Shown piece after piece: positions 9,692 to 21,875 of a DNA stretch of 64,000 nt. The first letter of the stretch is position 1, and each line of letters begins with the position of its first letter. The position numbers and the translations under genes are program-made. This stretch comes from Akebia trifoliata (Eukaryota; Streptophyta; Magnoliopsida; Ranunculales; Lardizabalaceae). Under the pieces are notes generated by a model, which saw only the letters and a list, made by a program, of their open reading frames with translations, made no database searches and had not been told where the DNA came from. The DNA lies in the NCBI GenBank assembly GCA_017979445.1, contig CM030706.1, positions 5,373,595 to 5,437,594 on the forward strand. Direction: 5' to 3'.

Positions 9692-9700
9692 TTAGTTATT
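9692..9700. repeat. Right 9-bp target-site duplication of the Pack-MULE
   Basis: TTAGTTATT follows the right terminal CGGGACCC directly and matches 1840-1848 without mismatch. Confidence 0.93.
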
Positions 9701-10389
9701 ATGATAAAAGATTTCAATCCTCCAATTATTCACTATTATGTCACTACTTATAGACTGAATTTTCTATGAGAAAAGAACAAAAGGCATTGATACCCAAGCA
9801 TATAATGTTATTACCATTAAAGATAATAAAGTGATATGGGAAGGATTAATTTTCTCATGGGATATATTTCATTACGAGGTAATAATTGATATAATATACT
9901 TCTTTCTCATATGAAAATATTAGTGCAAAATAGCACACAAAAGATTACTTCTATGCCTAAAGATAATCTTTTATCTATGAGTTTGACTAGCTTTACTAAG
10001 TTACTAAGGCTTTCACCATCATTAAGGGTCCTTGGGCTCACCTCGTGGCATCCAAAAACATGATCCGATACTTCAAGGTTGTAGAGGATAAAATTCTATG
10101 AACTTTGAAAAAATAAAATTTAAAAAAAGTTACTTTTTACTGTTGGATCAAACTCAAAAGAAATTGTTTTTGATGTTTTTTTTGTTTTTTTGTTTTGGAT
10201 TTGAGTTTTTTGAAGAAATTAGAGGGTTGTGATGATGGATTGTTGATGTGATAATCCAATTGAGCAAAACGACTCTTAGTAAGACTTTCAATATTACTAA
10301 GTTTGTAAGGAAAATATTTCTCTTTATGTATCTGTGAAGAATAATACTTATTTACATAATAGAATTCTTCGGGCATCCTCTTTGAAGGT

Positions 10390-10650
10390 TAAGGGGGGTA
10401 AAAGTGAAAAAACAAAATAGGAGGTATATTATTAAAATTTTGGAGGTTAAGAGGTAAAAAATGAAAAATAAAAAAGTGGGTTAAAGAGGATATATAATAA
10501 AATTAAAATAAGTGAAGAAGAAAGACAAAAAATTATGGTGTAGGTTAATGAGACATTTGTCCAACCACAAAATTGTAGTTGTGGAAACGTTTACTCCCAC
10601 CTCAAAAAATACAAAACTGTAGTAACTTAGTTGTGTTTTATTATATAGAT
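10390..10650. repeat. Dispersed AT-rich repeat copy
   Basis: Homologous in the same orientation to 700-960 and more distantly to 19440-19640. Shared landmarks include the GAGACATTTGTCC-like block and a TTATATAGAT end. It does not look coding. Confidence 0.65.
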
Positions 10651-11253
10651 TAAATATGTTTTTAAGTAGGGTGGGTCTATTTGCACGCATTGAAATAGCT
10701 CAATGCACCCACTTACTTGTGAAATCTACTTTAACTTTAAAATAATCGTTTGCACACACCTAATAATTTGCTTTTACCTCTACTACTTATTGGACACACT
10801 TAAAGATATCGAATCTTTCTCTTTTTCTTCTCCTTTCTCTCTCTCTCTCTCTCTTATTTCTTCTTCTTCTTTGCATCTAGAAAGATTTTAATGGGGATTT
10901 TAAGTTTTGATCTTACTTGCTTTTCTTACCCTAGCACTTCTAATTGAGTCGATGCCCTTCACATGAGAAAGTTATATTCAATAGGTACCTATATAATCTG
11001 TTTTATAATGTTCGATAGAAAATTTTATTTGGTACTTACCGAATTTGCTAAAACAAGTGAGAATCTTACCTTGAAATTAGAGTTTTCTTTTATTTAGGTA
11101 TCAGAATGGTACTTAGATGGGAACATTTTTTTTTTTTGTTGAAAAGATAATTAATTTTATTCATGAGTGAAATTTAAATACCTAAGAGACAATGCTATTT
11201 ATGCCTTTCAATGGAATTTGCAGAGAAAATAATAAATAAATAAGAGAGTTTTT

Positions 11254-11354
11254 ATTGTCACACCAGTTTTTACTAACGCCAGACCAATTGTGTGCAATTT
11301 TTTTGTGATTTTTATAGGAATTGGTGTGGCATTAGTAATAGTTAGTGTGGCAAT
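11254..11354. mobile_element. Short MITE-like hairpin
   Basis: The ends ATTGTCACACCAGTTTTTAC and, inverted, ATTGCCACACTAACTATTAC form imperfect terminal inverted repeats of about 40 bp in a ~101-bp element. The target duplication is not clear. Confidence 0.55.
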
Positions 11355-12237
11355 AATATCACTCAAATTTGATGAATGTTTGGCATTTAGGCATTTTTCT
11401 ATGGGTGTAAATTCCATCCATGGGCCAATAAAGCTCATAATAGAAATGATATAATCCACTGGATAGAAATAATAAAAATTAGGGGTGTGTATAATTGTGG
11501 AGAAAGAGTTTTCTCAAAATACATATTTCTTAAGAAAATGGTCTTCAAGAAATGATTTCTTTTTTTCAAAAAAGAGTTGCCGGTATTTGACTGCACCCAG
11601 CAAAATATGATAAAGACAATTGGTTTTTTGGTATCAAGAGGTGGTGAGCTGGGTAATAGTAAGAGAATAATTTTCTTGGAGAATATTTTCCTATTAAGAG
11701 GAAAAATAGTCGTCTCAAGGAAAATGATTCCTGCAAAATGCACAATCATACACCTAGATATCACATTTTCTTCGAAAACTCCTTTTTTTCTGCCAATCTT
11801 CCCCCAACAACAACTAACTGACTCATCCAGAATAGGGCTGTACCTTGGACATGCCCGAGGTCGGGTTGGGCATGGGTTGATCCCCAACCCACCCGAGTTG
11901 GCAGCCCTATTCTCAAAGACCATTCTGTAGGAGAGGGGAAGATCTATTAATATAAGAGAGTGACTTGGCTTAATTGGGGTATGACACACGCAAGAGTGGA
12001 GGAAAATGTACACTCAACAATTAGGAAGCAATTGATCCAAAAATGTCCTAAGTAGCAACAAACATATTTATTGATGACTTGTGTCCTGAACCCCCAAATA
12101 CATATATCCAAAAATGTCCTAAGTAGTAAAAGTTAATGTACAGCTTCAAAGAAAAGAATCTGAGGTTGTAAACGCTCTCTTTTACATGTGGTGAGAACAT
12201 CGTTCCAACTGCCAGTTACCTGAATGAATCAAATTTG

Positions 12238-12268
<31 letters not shown>

Positions 12269-12743
12269 AAACAAGATTAAAAAAAATAAATGAAATTGAC
12301 CTTGACAGTTTGGTCGTCATATAGGAACCATCTTTCATCCTGATGATTATAAATAAAACATAGATAGTGATGTCCATAATAGTAAACCTGCGAATTACAA
12401 AATAACATTCAGGGCCCAAATTGCCGTTTGTTGGCACATCTAGAGGGAAAAAATAGTAGGCTTTTCATAAGAAATATAGATCTATACAGGAGGTCATAGT
12501 TGGTGTTCTAAAATTTATGTATTTTTAATGTAAGTTGTAGGCATTCTAGGTTTTATGTATTAAGGAGTTCAAAAGTTTTTTTTTTAGGGTTGTTTATTTA
12601 GGCAGGATTCGTTTAACTGAAGACACATTGTTGTTCTTTCTTTCCTTTTTTTTTTTTTTTTTTTCTCTTCATTTCCTTCTACTTGTATTTCGAGGTCTCC
12701 ACGGCCTCCCTTTTTCTATGTATAACATTGTTCTTTATGTATA

Positions 12744-12744
<1 letters not shown>

Positions 12745-12784
<40 letters not shown>
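12745..12784. repeat. (AAT)n microsatellite
   Basis: About 13 AAT units lie just downstream of exon 6 of copy 1. Copy 2 has only a few units at the matching place (36740-36752), so the tract expanded after duplication. Confidence 0.9.
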
Positions 12785-13767
12785 GGAAGTTAAAATTTAA
12801 AATTACTAAGTCCAACCTAAGGTAGAAAGAAGAATAAATGCAAAGAACAGTACTATTCTAGTGCACCAAAGTACAGCCATGTTCTTGATGACCACCACAA
12901 AGCTCATAATTAGCTTGTTCTTTGGTGCGATCATCAATTGGTGAATTCCTAACTTCATAATTACCTTTTTCAGATGACAAGGCTCGAGATTTTTTTTCAA
13001 GTGATTTGGCAGATTGGTACTGTTGTTTGCTTTGCCTTCGTTTTCCATTGGCATTGACCAGTAGGCAAAACTTCCAAAGTTCCTGCAAGAAATGAGTATG
13101 ATTTAGGGGACAACTTCCAACAGATGGAATACTTTGACCAACAAATATGTGGTGTTATTAAAGAGCTGTTAACCTTGACCTTCAGAATTGGTAGAGGATA
13201 TGCTAGACAATGCAGTTCCCTCTGCACTTTGTATAGGCACGCTTAATATATCTTTTGACAGATCAGGCTTCCCCACCAATGGATCCTCTTAAGGTTCCTG
13301 AGGCTTCTCATGACAGCTAATTGAGGGGATCTCAACTTCTGAACTCAGCACCATGTCGGGCCCTCCAGAATTTGTTCTAGATCGTTCCAACTCAAGTTTC
13401 TGGTTATGAACATCATGTCTCAGCTGGTCATGAACATTTGGATCACCAGAATTGGGCATTGAGTTAACAACAGACAATTCTGGTGCCACGTTCTCTAGAA
13501 TGCTTCCACTAGCCTTCTCATGTAGTTTTGCTTGGAGCTTCTGTTTGGCCTCATTCTCGATTCTCATTTGATACTCCAGGGTTTCTTCAAGCCTTTTTGC
13601 ATCTGTTTCAGGCTCAAGTTGAAGTCTAAATTCCTCTTCCTTCTGTTTCAAGTCATTCGAGATAACAGGAAAGTGACTGCAGTATGCACATTAGCACATA
13701 AATAAAAAATAGCGATAGTAGTGAAGAAAAAGAAGGATCATGCGTGTGCCTAACTAACAAGAAAGAG

Positions 13768-14280
13768 AAGGGGTCCAACTTGTTTCGGTTTGTGGCTAAA
13801 TATGAACCAAACCAACATAGGTCGGTTTCACTAAATAAGAATCAGAACCAAACCAACCCAAACCAGACTAAGGTTGGTTTAGTTCAGTTTGGTTCTATGG
13901 GTTGCCAATATCCTATAAACCTAGTTGGAAACAACAGATTTTTATTAATAAAATAAATAAATAATAAACATAAAATTTCATATAATAAATCATTAATCTT
14001 TTCATTAAAAAAAATCATTAGTTTATCCATAAAGAAGTCATTAACTATGTCCTAACTCCTAAAATAATTCATAATAAATGAATATATTTATTTTATAAGG
14101 TTCGTTCTCGGTTTGGTTTGGTTCTATACGAGTCTTGAACTGAGAACCGAACCAAATTGACCGGTTCTCCATTTTCTAAACCCAGAACCGAAACGCAACT
14201 TGTTCCAAGCTGAACAAACCAGCCCAAAGCTATCGGTTTGGTTCAGTTCTCGGTTTGAACCAGACCAAGTTGCACCCCTA
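13768..14280. mobile_element. hAT-like MITE in intron 4 of copy 1
   Basis: The ends are AAGGGGTCCAAC (decayed from TAGGGGTGCAAC) and GTTGCACCCCTA. They are flanked by a perfect 8-bp duplication AGAAAGAG at 13760-13767 and 14281-14288. The interior has many GAACCGAACC/GGTTCGGTTC blocks. An 8-bp duplication with TAGGGGTG ends suggests the hAT superfamily. The right end is only 14 bp from the exon 4 donor. Confidence 0.82.
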
Positions 14281-15095
14281 AGAAAGAGACGTACGTCTGT
14301 TCTGCAATATCTTCATTACCACCACTAGCCTGCAAAATTCAGGAAAGCATTAGCCCCCACGTCAATGAAGTTGTATATTAAATTAAACATGCACCTAATA
14401 AAAGAACTCAACAAGACACAGACAATTACAACCTTTAAATCCTTAGCTTTTCGGTTACCCTTGTTCTTTTTCTTATTCTTTGACTTATGTTTCTGTTTTG
14501 AATGATCACCTCCTTTATTGATACTCTTTTTGTTGTCAAGCGCAAGTTCAGATAATAATGCCTTTTCTGCAGCCTCGGCTTTCTCTGTAGCATATTTATC
14601 CGCGATTTCCTCCAAGTGTGACTGAAAAAGAGAGTTAACACTTCTTTTTTTTATAAGTAAATGAGAGTTAACACCAAGAACATGAAAATTTATATTCAAA
14701 CAGGTGTAACCATAAAAACAAATAAAAGAAAATAGGGAATAACATGCTGACAATATAACAAATGCCAATCTGACTACACTTTGAAATACGATTGAAAACA
14801 AATAAATGTTATTTACAATTTCATCGAAATCTAAAAGCAAATAGTATATGAAAAAAACTGTGATTTTTTTAAATTTTAATCGAAGGTTCACTGCAAAAAT
14901 ATTGCAGATCCGAATTATTTCCGTTAATCAAAATCTAAGAGAACAACTACCATATAATTCAAACCAGACTGATTTTCCCTCAAGAATAGCAGATTTGATG
15001 AAAACTTCACCATCAAAAAAGATTTCTGTACAATGTGCGCTATTGAAGGTCCAAAACTAAAAGAGTCTTAACTAAAAGATTCAAAAATTGAAGAA

Positions 15096-15628
15096 CAACG
15101 GTCATTATGTATATGTGGGGCCACACTTATATCGACAAGCATGATATTGAGCTCGATGAGAATCTTGGTTCAGCGCTCATTAACATTTACGCTAAGTGAG
15201 GTTGCTTAGAAGTCATGGTTCAAGCATTCGAAGGAATGGGTAAGAAGAGTGTTGACTCTTGGTCTGGCTGCAAATGAGGAAAGCAGAAAAGCAATTGAAC
15301 TCTACTTGAAGATGGACGGTATGGTTTTTCAGCCCAATGCAGTAGCGTTAATAGTGTTCTGAATGCTTGCAGTCATGGAGGATTGGTTGAAGATGGTATT
15401 AGGTATTTCTCTATGGATGCTTGGTTGATCTGTTTGGCCATGGGTCTGTTTGACAGGGCAAAGGAGATCATGAGAACAATGCTGATGAAACCTGATGTGG
15501 TTATTTGGAATGCTTTATTGTTTTCTTGTGAACCCATAGACATCTTGAAATGGATGATCGTGCAAACTATGTCCTGTTTCCAACATATACACAATGGCTG
15601 ATAAATGGGATGGGTTCATAAATCAGGT
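15096..15628 (+). pseudogene. PLS-type PPR gene remnant in intron 2 of copy 1 (antisense)
   Basis: The plus strand reads through decayed PPR text: YIDKHDIELDENLGSALINI, a stop after AK, then SRKAIELYLKMDG-like, SVLNACSHGGLVEDGIRYF-like, and the E-motif-like end. It has stops and internal deletions relative to the fuller remnant in copy 3. It lies between exons 2 and 3 of the hydrolase-like gene on the opposite strand, as in the other two copies. Confidence 0.8.
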
Positions 15629-18032
15629 AAAAATACCATTATATACCTGCAAGAATGACTTCAGAAGAGGCAATATAATTGCCTGATAATCATGGGCAGA
15701 ACAAGACCAAAGCTTTGACTCCAATGCCCAGATAGCAGTGACAGAGTGAAAGATCTTAGCATCAATTTTGCTGAGCTACAAGAATGAATACAATGTCATT
15801 AAAATAAGATGGCATGGATCACAAGTCATGGTTTAAGTTTGCAGGTAAAACTACCAACAGACCCACCTCTACAGAGAACCAATCCTTGTGTCTCAGAAAT
15901 GCTGCTTCTACGCAAGTGTCCGCTTGATACAGTAAGTCCTGCATTCTCCAATCCTCATCTTTGCTAGTCAAAGATTCCTCGTATCCAAATTGTGTGACTT
16001 TCAGACCTTGAGCTTCATTGAGAACATTTGATACAGCTTCAAACTCATTCTTCCTCTCAACAAGCTCTTCTTTGTGCTTCTGGAGGACTACCTCGTAACT
16101 TTGAGAAACAAATTCGGTAGCTTTCACCCTTTCTTTACGCTCTCTGAGATAGAGTCTCTCAACTGCCTCCAAAGCTATTTCACGGTTCAGTTGCTCACAT
16201 TTACTCTCACCTAAGCTCTGTATGAGGGAATTTTCCTCATTGATCTTTTGCAGAATTTCCAATCCACAACGTATTTTATTGTCCCTCAGACATTTCCATG
16301 AAGCCAGTTGTTCCTGACTCGTAGGACCTTCTAATATCCAGGCTAACACTGCCTCACAATGAGCACTATCGTCCAAAAGGAAACATAAAGAACCGCCACA
16401 AAGAATGATCCCCTCTTTGATTTCAGATTCCTGAGTAACACTGTGTGTCTCATCATCTATGGTGCTATCCTTCTCTCTTACTAACCCACAATAATCAGAA
16501 AGTTCTCCTAAAAATTTGAGGATTTTTTTAAGCTGTGAAGGTGACAAGAAGCATAAGCCGAACAGTGTTTTTTCCAAGATAATGCAAAGAACCCGTGAAC
16601 CTATGTGAGGGATACATTGTATCTTGTCCATGGTGAATTGTATCACATTAGTAATATGGCCCTCAGTAAGATATTTATGTTTCAGAAGCAACTGAAGCAT
16701 AGTTTGAACCTTTTCAAGGAGTTCCATACGCTCAGAATCATCAGAAAGTGGCCAATAACATCCAAAATAAGATACCTTCCTCTTATCGGGAGAAGACTCT
16801 GATGTATCTTTTGATCCTTCAAGCATTCTTAATGCCTTAGAAATATCTATTGGAAGCCATTTACCATTGTGAATCATGGAAACCCAATTATTTCCAACTT
16901 TTTCAGGAAAGACAGATAGCGGTGGAACTTTTACGTGCTCCCTTAGAACATGTTTTATAAGTGAATCATAATCAGTAAATATCTCATTGCAGCTTGGGCA
17001 AGCCCAGAATTGCCAATTCCCATTGGCCTTGCCAAAAGATACAGCTTCTGACAGAACTCTCATCTCCAATCCATCCTTGAAATAGGCCTCAAGATCGTGA
17101 ACACTCACTTTGAGCAAACTTTGCTTCTTATCGAGAATCAAAGTATCCCAATATGATAGAATCCGATTCCTCTTCACCACCACCGAGGGGTCAATCTTTT
17201 TGCTCACTCGGTAATTCTCCTCCTTGTCATCCTTTGATTGGGGCGAAGTAGATTTCTGCTGCTGTTGCAAGATTCTTGCAGCAGTGACACGAACCTCAAT
17301 CTCCTTCCTACGCTCTTCCTCTGTCTTGTTTGATTTCTTGCTCTTATTACGCAACTCAACTTCCGATATCTTTTTGGTGGGAACCGAAATCTCATTCTTA
17401 TGCTCAACCTCAATTGAGTCTTTCGATATCTGTTTCATGGTAACCAACCCAACCTTCTCCCCAACAGTTTTAGTCCGAAGTTTCTTCATCCAAATCGATA
17501 TCAAAGCAATGTTGGATCTTTGAATAATCAAATGAAGGTTCTGCTTCATATTATGTGCTACACCAGTCTCTGGTATGGAATTTTGAATCGATAATGCCCG
17601 ACGACATTCTTGAACAACTTCTTCATACCCTTTACAATCATTTGAAGCAAAGTAGAGTTGACTAGCGTAGAAGTGAACATAATCGATGCAATTTGGAAAC
17701 AATGAAACCACTTTTCTTGCAGATTCGATTGCATCCTTCAGATGTATTTCTTTCTCATTAAGATCATTAACTAGGGTTGCAATTTTAAAAGAAATTAAAC
17801 CTTTCATACGGTGGATAACAGCTGAGGTCCTGTTGCAGAGATTCAATTCCTCAATGAGATTTAGGGCATTGGCGTTGTTTTCCTGTCTAACAGAGATTAG
17901 GGTTTCCTCGCAATCGAGTTCGATCGAAGTGTCAGATTGATCGAAATCACCAGATCGAGTGAGATTTTGCTTCCGCTCATCTTCTATGGAGGCAGAAGCC
18001 CTAGCAGCAGAACCTCGCTCCTTAGGCTCCAT

Positions 18033-18153
18033 TGATGGTCAAATTGAGAGCAAAAACCGTTGATTTTTATTCAATTTGATCCACAAATGCAGACGTATTA
18101 GCAAGATTAACAGAGAGATTCAAACAAGAAGGAAAAACATTGCAATCGATCAA

Positions 18154-18218
<65 letters not shown>

Positions 18219-18540
18219 CTGAGCTAACAACAATGGCGGAGATTTTTCTCTGTATTTCTTTGTTTTATTTTCTTGGTTTTTGAATTCTTGATGAGGCGGT
18301 CTTTCAAATTTAAATATCTTTGTGAGAGTGAAGGCGGGTGAAGAAGACGACACAGTCAGACCAAATATCAACGGTCCAATGGTTTTTGAAGAACCCGATT
18401 TGGCCTCGACCGGGTTGAACCGAAAGAAACTCGTTTAAACCGGCCAAGTTGATTCCTCTAAAACCAATGAAGTGCAGCTGTGCAAGTAAAAACGGGATGT
18501 GATATTATCACACCGTTAATCTATAACTACACTTGAACTT
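18033..18540 (-). promoter_or_regulatory. 5' flank and leader of DUF629 copy 1
   Basis: Sequence upstream of the ATG is conserved among the copies (compare 42263-42710 and 57576-58015), including the AACAATGGCGGAGATTTTTC block seen on the plus strand and GAAGAAGACGACACAG further up. Next to the gene is a (CT)n/(TA)n tract. No individual promoter element can be proven. Confidence 0.5.
18158..18218. repeat. (CT)n-(TA)n compound microsatellite in the 5' leader of copy 1
   Basis: About 20 CT units (to 18198) run directly into about 10 TA units (18199-18218). On the gene's strand this is a GA/TA tract ~130-190 bp upstream of the ATG. Copy 3 keeps a shorter interrupted CT tract at 57691-57741. Confidence 0.9.
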
Positions 18541-21500
18541 AATTCTCTCCGTTTTTTTTCTCAAATTTTTATCTCTATCCACCCATTAAGCAAGTCGTTC
18601 GACCATAATTTAACGGGAAAATTACTTAAAGGACTCTCACGGAAGGGTTTCTTTCTATAATCCTTAAGTTTTGTTGGGTAGCTTAATATGACATTTAATA
18701 AACTTTTTTCTTTCTAAATGATCCTTCTTATTGTTGATTTCACAAATTTTATTGTCGAATTCGACACTTTTTATTTAGTGTCAAGTTCAAAAATTTTACT
18801 ATCAAGTTCACCACTTTTTATTTATTGTCGAACTTAACATTTTTACATTATTGTCAAGTTCACCACTTTTAAAATAAAAAGTGGTGAACTCAACCCTGGT
18901 AAAATCCACTTATTTTCAATTTTCGAGTTTTTTGATAAAAATACATGGAAAGATTAACTAAAAACTTGAGATAACATCTTGTTTAGATGATTTCAACTCA
19001 AAAGAACCATTCTTGATCGATTTTCATTAAAAAAAACTAAGAAAAAAAATGAAAAATCCTTAATTTTTTTACGTACATCTTCAAAAGAGTTGTGAAAAAA
19101 CTCTTGAAAATGACTTATTCTTTTTTTTTAAAAAAATCCTTTATGACGTAATGAGTCTCTGAAACTTGATTGAGATATCAAAAATTCAATTTTTGGATGA
19201 AAACAATTAATTTGAACAGTTAGGACATTCAATCATGAGAAATGTAGGAGATGAGGTCCATGGACCATTTAGAAAGAAAAAAAGTTGCTAAATGCCTTGT
19301 CAAGCAACTACTTAAAACTTAGGGACTAATTAGAAAGAAACCCTTCAGCGAGGGTCTTTTAAGTAATTTTTTCTAATTTTATTGTCTTTTCTCTTCTCAC
19401 GCTTTTCAATAATACCTATAATTTTATCACTTTTATAAATATCCCTCCAATTTTATCAAAAATAGTAATTAAAGGGGTATAATTAAAAAAAATGATAAAA
19501 GTAGGGGGAGGAGAGGAAAGACAATAAAGTTGGAAGGGTGAAGAAAAAAATTAATATAGTGGGACTCACATAAAGGGATGAATGAGACATTTATCCTCGT
19601 AACTATAGTAACAATGGGCCCTACAATTGTATTTTATAATAAAAATATTTTTTTTCTCATATGAAAATACCACTACTCAATGCTATTGCAAAATATCACT
19701 TCTCCTCTAAAGTTCACCTTTTAAAGGAAAATTACTCAGAGAACCCTAATAGAGGGATTTCTTTCTAATTAGTCCCTAAATTTTAGGACTTTTCTTAATA
19801 ATCCATTTAGTTAAACTTTTCTTCCTAATCAATCCATGAACCCTGCATTTCTCATGATTGAAGCATTAAATGCGTTCTAAATTTGAACTCACCATTTTCC
19901 TCCAATTTTTTTGGAGTTTTAGCATGCCAATCGAGTTTCAAAGTCCCATTCTGATGTAAAGGATTTGAGAGGAACACATAAGTCTTTTTTAAGGGTTTTT
20001 TCAATCATTTTAAAGACATGTAAAAAATTAAGATTTTTTTTTTTATAAAAATTGATCAAGGATGGTTCTTTTGGTTTAAAAATTATTTTAGACAAGTTGT
20101 TATATCAAGTTTTTAATTGATATTTCATGTATTTTAGTCGAAAAATCTTGAAAAACAAAAATGAGTAAATTTTACAACGTCGAGTTCGACAATTTTTAAA
20201 AATTATTGGGTTCAATAATAAAAATGTTGAACTCAGACTTTAAGAATTGGTGACCTTGACAACAAATAAAAAGTGGCGACCTTGATAATAAATAAAAAAT
20301 GGTGAGCTCGACAATATAAGTTGACCTTGAAAATAATGAGAGACCGTTAAGAAATGAACATTAAGTTACCACCGAAAGATTCAAGGACAATTTAAATGCT
20401 TATTTTCATACTTTTTGTTTACTTTAGATTTAGGGTACGTTTGATTGTACTTGGAAATTTACTTTTCATAAAATGTGAAATTTGTGAAAAAAAAGTATGG
20501 AATTTGGATTTTCAGTGAGAAAATTTACCTCCATTTGATTGCATATTGGAAAATGTATTCATTTTTCAAAGTCATTGTTTTTAAATAGCAACGAATACAA
20601 ATGTTAGTTTAGAAACTAATTATTAACCCAACACTATCTTTGTGGGCTCAATATGAAAATCTTAAATTCAATTATTTTTTGGGAATGATCCAATGGAAAA
20701 TTGGTCGTCTAAGTACAAACAGTGACACAAATGGTAATAACTTCCAGGCCTTAGTGGCATTTACAAACATCATAATCCTCTTCACTGTAGAACACCCCAC
20801 AACACGGTGCATGTTAAAGGGACACCAATCAATAATGTTCAAATAATAATGAAGCAAAAGACACGCACAATTCTTTGAAGAAAAATGTCAATTTTACCAA
20901 TTGGTACAGTGAAGACATGTAGGGTATTTTAGTTTTAATTCTCACAAAGGTCGAAGATGAAAGGTTTTGGAGATAAAATCAAGGGATTTTTTTTTCTAGA
21001 GATTATATAAAGATGATCAGGTGCATTTAGGTAATTTATTTTAGTCTCATACACAATACCTAAGTCAAAGGTGTCTTGTCTAAATCACCTTAAACAACGC
21101 GACATATTAACTTGACCTCATTTTTTGAAAAAAGGAAAAAAAAAAAAAAAAAAACACGAAAAGACTGTGTAAACAAAATGACAAATTTACTTGTTGACCA
21201 TCACAAATCTTGGTAAGATTTTTTTTTATTTTGCCGTGTAAGAAAGGCTAAGAAACAAATTACTTAAATAACTTGGGGTATGATAAATAATTTAAGAAAT
21301 TAATATGTAATGCCAAAAACAGTTTCACTTAAGTAACTTCTAAATTGAAAGAGATAATTTTGTCCATCTATGATTGATATCTTAAAGAGATATTCAATCA
21401 TCAAATCATGTTAATTGTAAGAAAAATAAATGAGTATTTTTGTTATTTTTAAAATAAATTAAATCTCTCGTTAACTCCAATGTTGTTTTTACATGTATAA

Positions 21501-21862
21501 GGAACTCAAAGAGCTCATGCCAACTTATTGAAAACATAGGGGTCTCTCTAATATTCACCAAAACATAATGGAGTATGTCAAAATTACAGGAAAAAATAAT
21601 AATAATTACGTCAATGTCTTTACCTAATATCTAAAGAGTAGAAACGGTTATGGGGCCAATGTCTATCAATAATTTGAAGTAGAAATTTCAAAAAAAAACA
21701 CGGAGAGTGGGTGGGGGAAGATTCTTTGCTTCTTCCTTGACACTTGTTTCATGAAACATTGAATTTCAGTCTATGCTTATAACAAGACGACTCGGGCGAC
21801 ACTTCTCGATCTCTAATCTAACAATTCTTCCCTAGTGATACAAGACTTGATTTTGAGACATA
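18541..21862. other. Intergenic repeats between copy 1 and the receptor-like protein gene
   Basis: I see no gene. Contents are a TIR element (18615-19374), a related but truncated copy starting near 19725, an AT-rich repeat at 19440-19640, and long A/T runs. The last few hundred bases before 21876 are the presumed promoter of the receptor-like protein gene; no clear element is called. Confidence 0.55.
18615..19374. mobile_element. Non-autonomous DNA transposon with ~60-bp TIRs
   Basis: The left end GGAAAATTACTTAAAGGACT (18616 on) pairs with the reverse complement of the right end, AAAAATTACTTAAAAGACCC, and continues GAAGGGTTTCTTTCT on both sides. The interior has repeated (A)GTTCACCACTTTTT motifs, including a perfect 14-bp stem hairpin at 18857-18890. 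No protein is encoded. Related ends occur at 19725 and 43680-43785. Confidence 0.65.
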
Positions 21863-21875
21863 AAACCACCATTTC

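Larger units (their letters stand above)
9701..12132. other. Intergenic repeats between the Pack-MULE and DUF629 copy 1
   Basis: I see no gene. Recognisable contents are an AT-rich repeat (10390-10650), a CT run near 10836-10856, a ~100-bp MITE-like hairpin (11254-11354), and a repeat at 11580-11820 that matches the sequence around the nested insertions at 47340-47410 and 48830-48990. A ~76-bp palindromic-ended piece lies near 11832-11910 (AATAGGGCTG...CAGCCCTATT). Confidence 0.6.
12133..18032 (-). pseudogene. DUF627/DUF629/UCH-like gene, copy 1: truncated and decayed
   Basis: Exons on the minus strand are 18032-15867, 15775-15647, 14621-14433, 14329-14295, 13676-13174, 13082-12965, then only the last two, 12387-12301 and 12219-12133. 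Exon 1 (722 codons) holds DUF627, then DUF629 with a C2H2-like motif CPSCNEIFTDYDSLIKH. Exon 3 is lysine-rich and exon 5 coiled-coil-like. A TAA at 13289-13291 in exon 5 replaces the Tyr codon of copy 3. Exon 6 is 118 bp instead of 117, a frameshift. Exons 7-11, including the UCH Cys box, are missing, with a junction near 12422-12472. The frame up to the TAA gives 968 codons, so a DUF627-DUF629 protein without UCH could still be made. The ATG matches the other copies. Confidence 0.85.

Noticed and set aside
11435..12013. 192-codon minus-strand frame and 117-codon plus-strand frame (11577-11930)
   Set aside because: The stretch is a dispersed repeat also present at 47340-48990, without protein-family features. 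Both frames look fortuitous.
18857..18890. microRNA precursor
   Set aside because: The stem is only 14 bp and sits in a transposon with repeated motifs; too short for a plant miRNA foldback.
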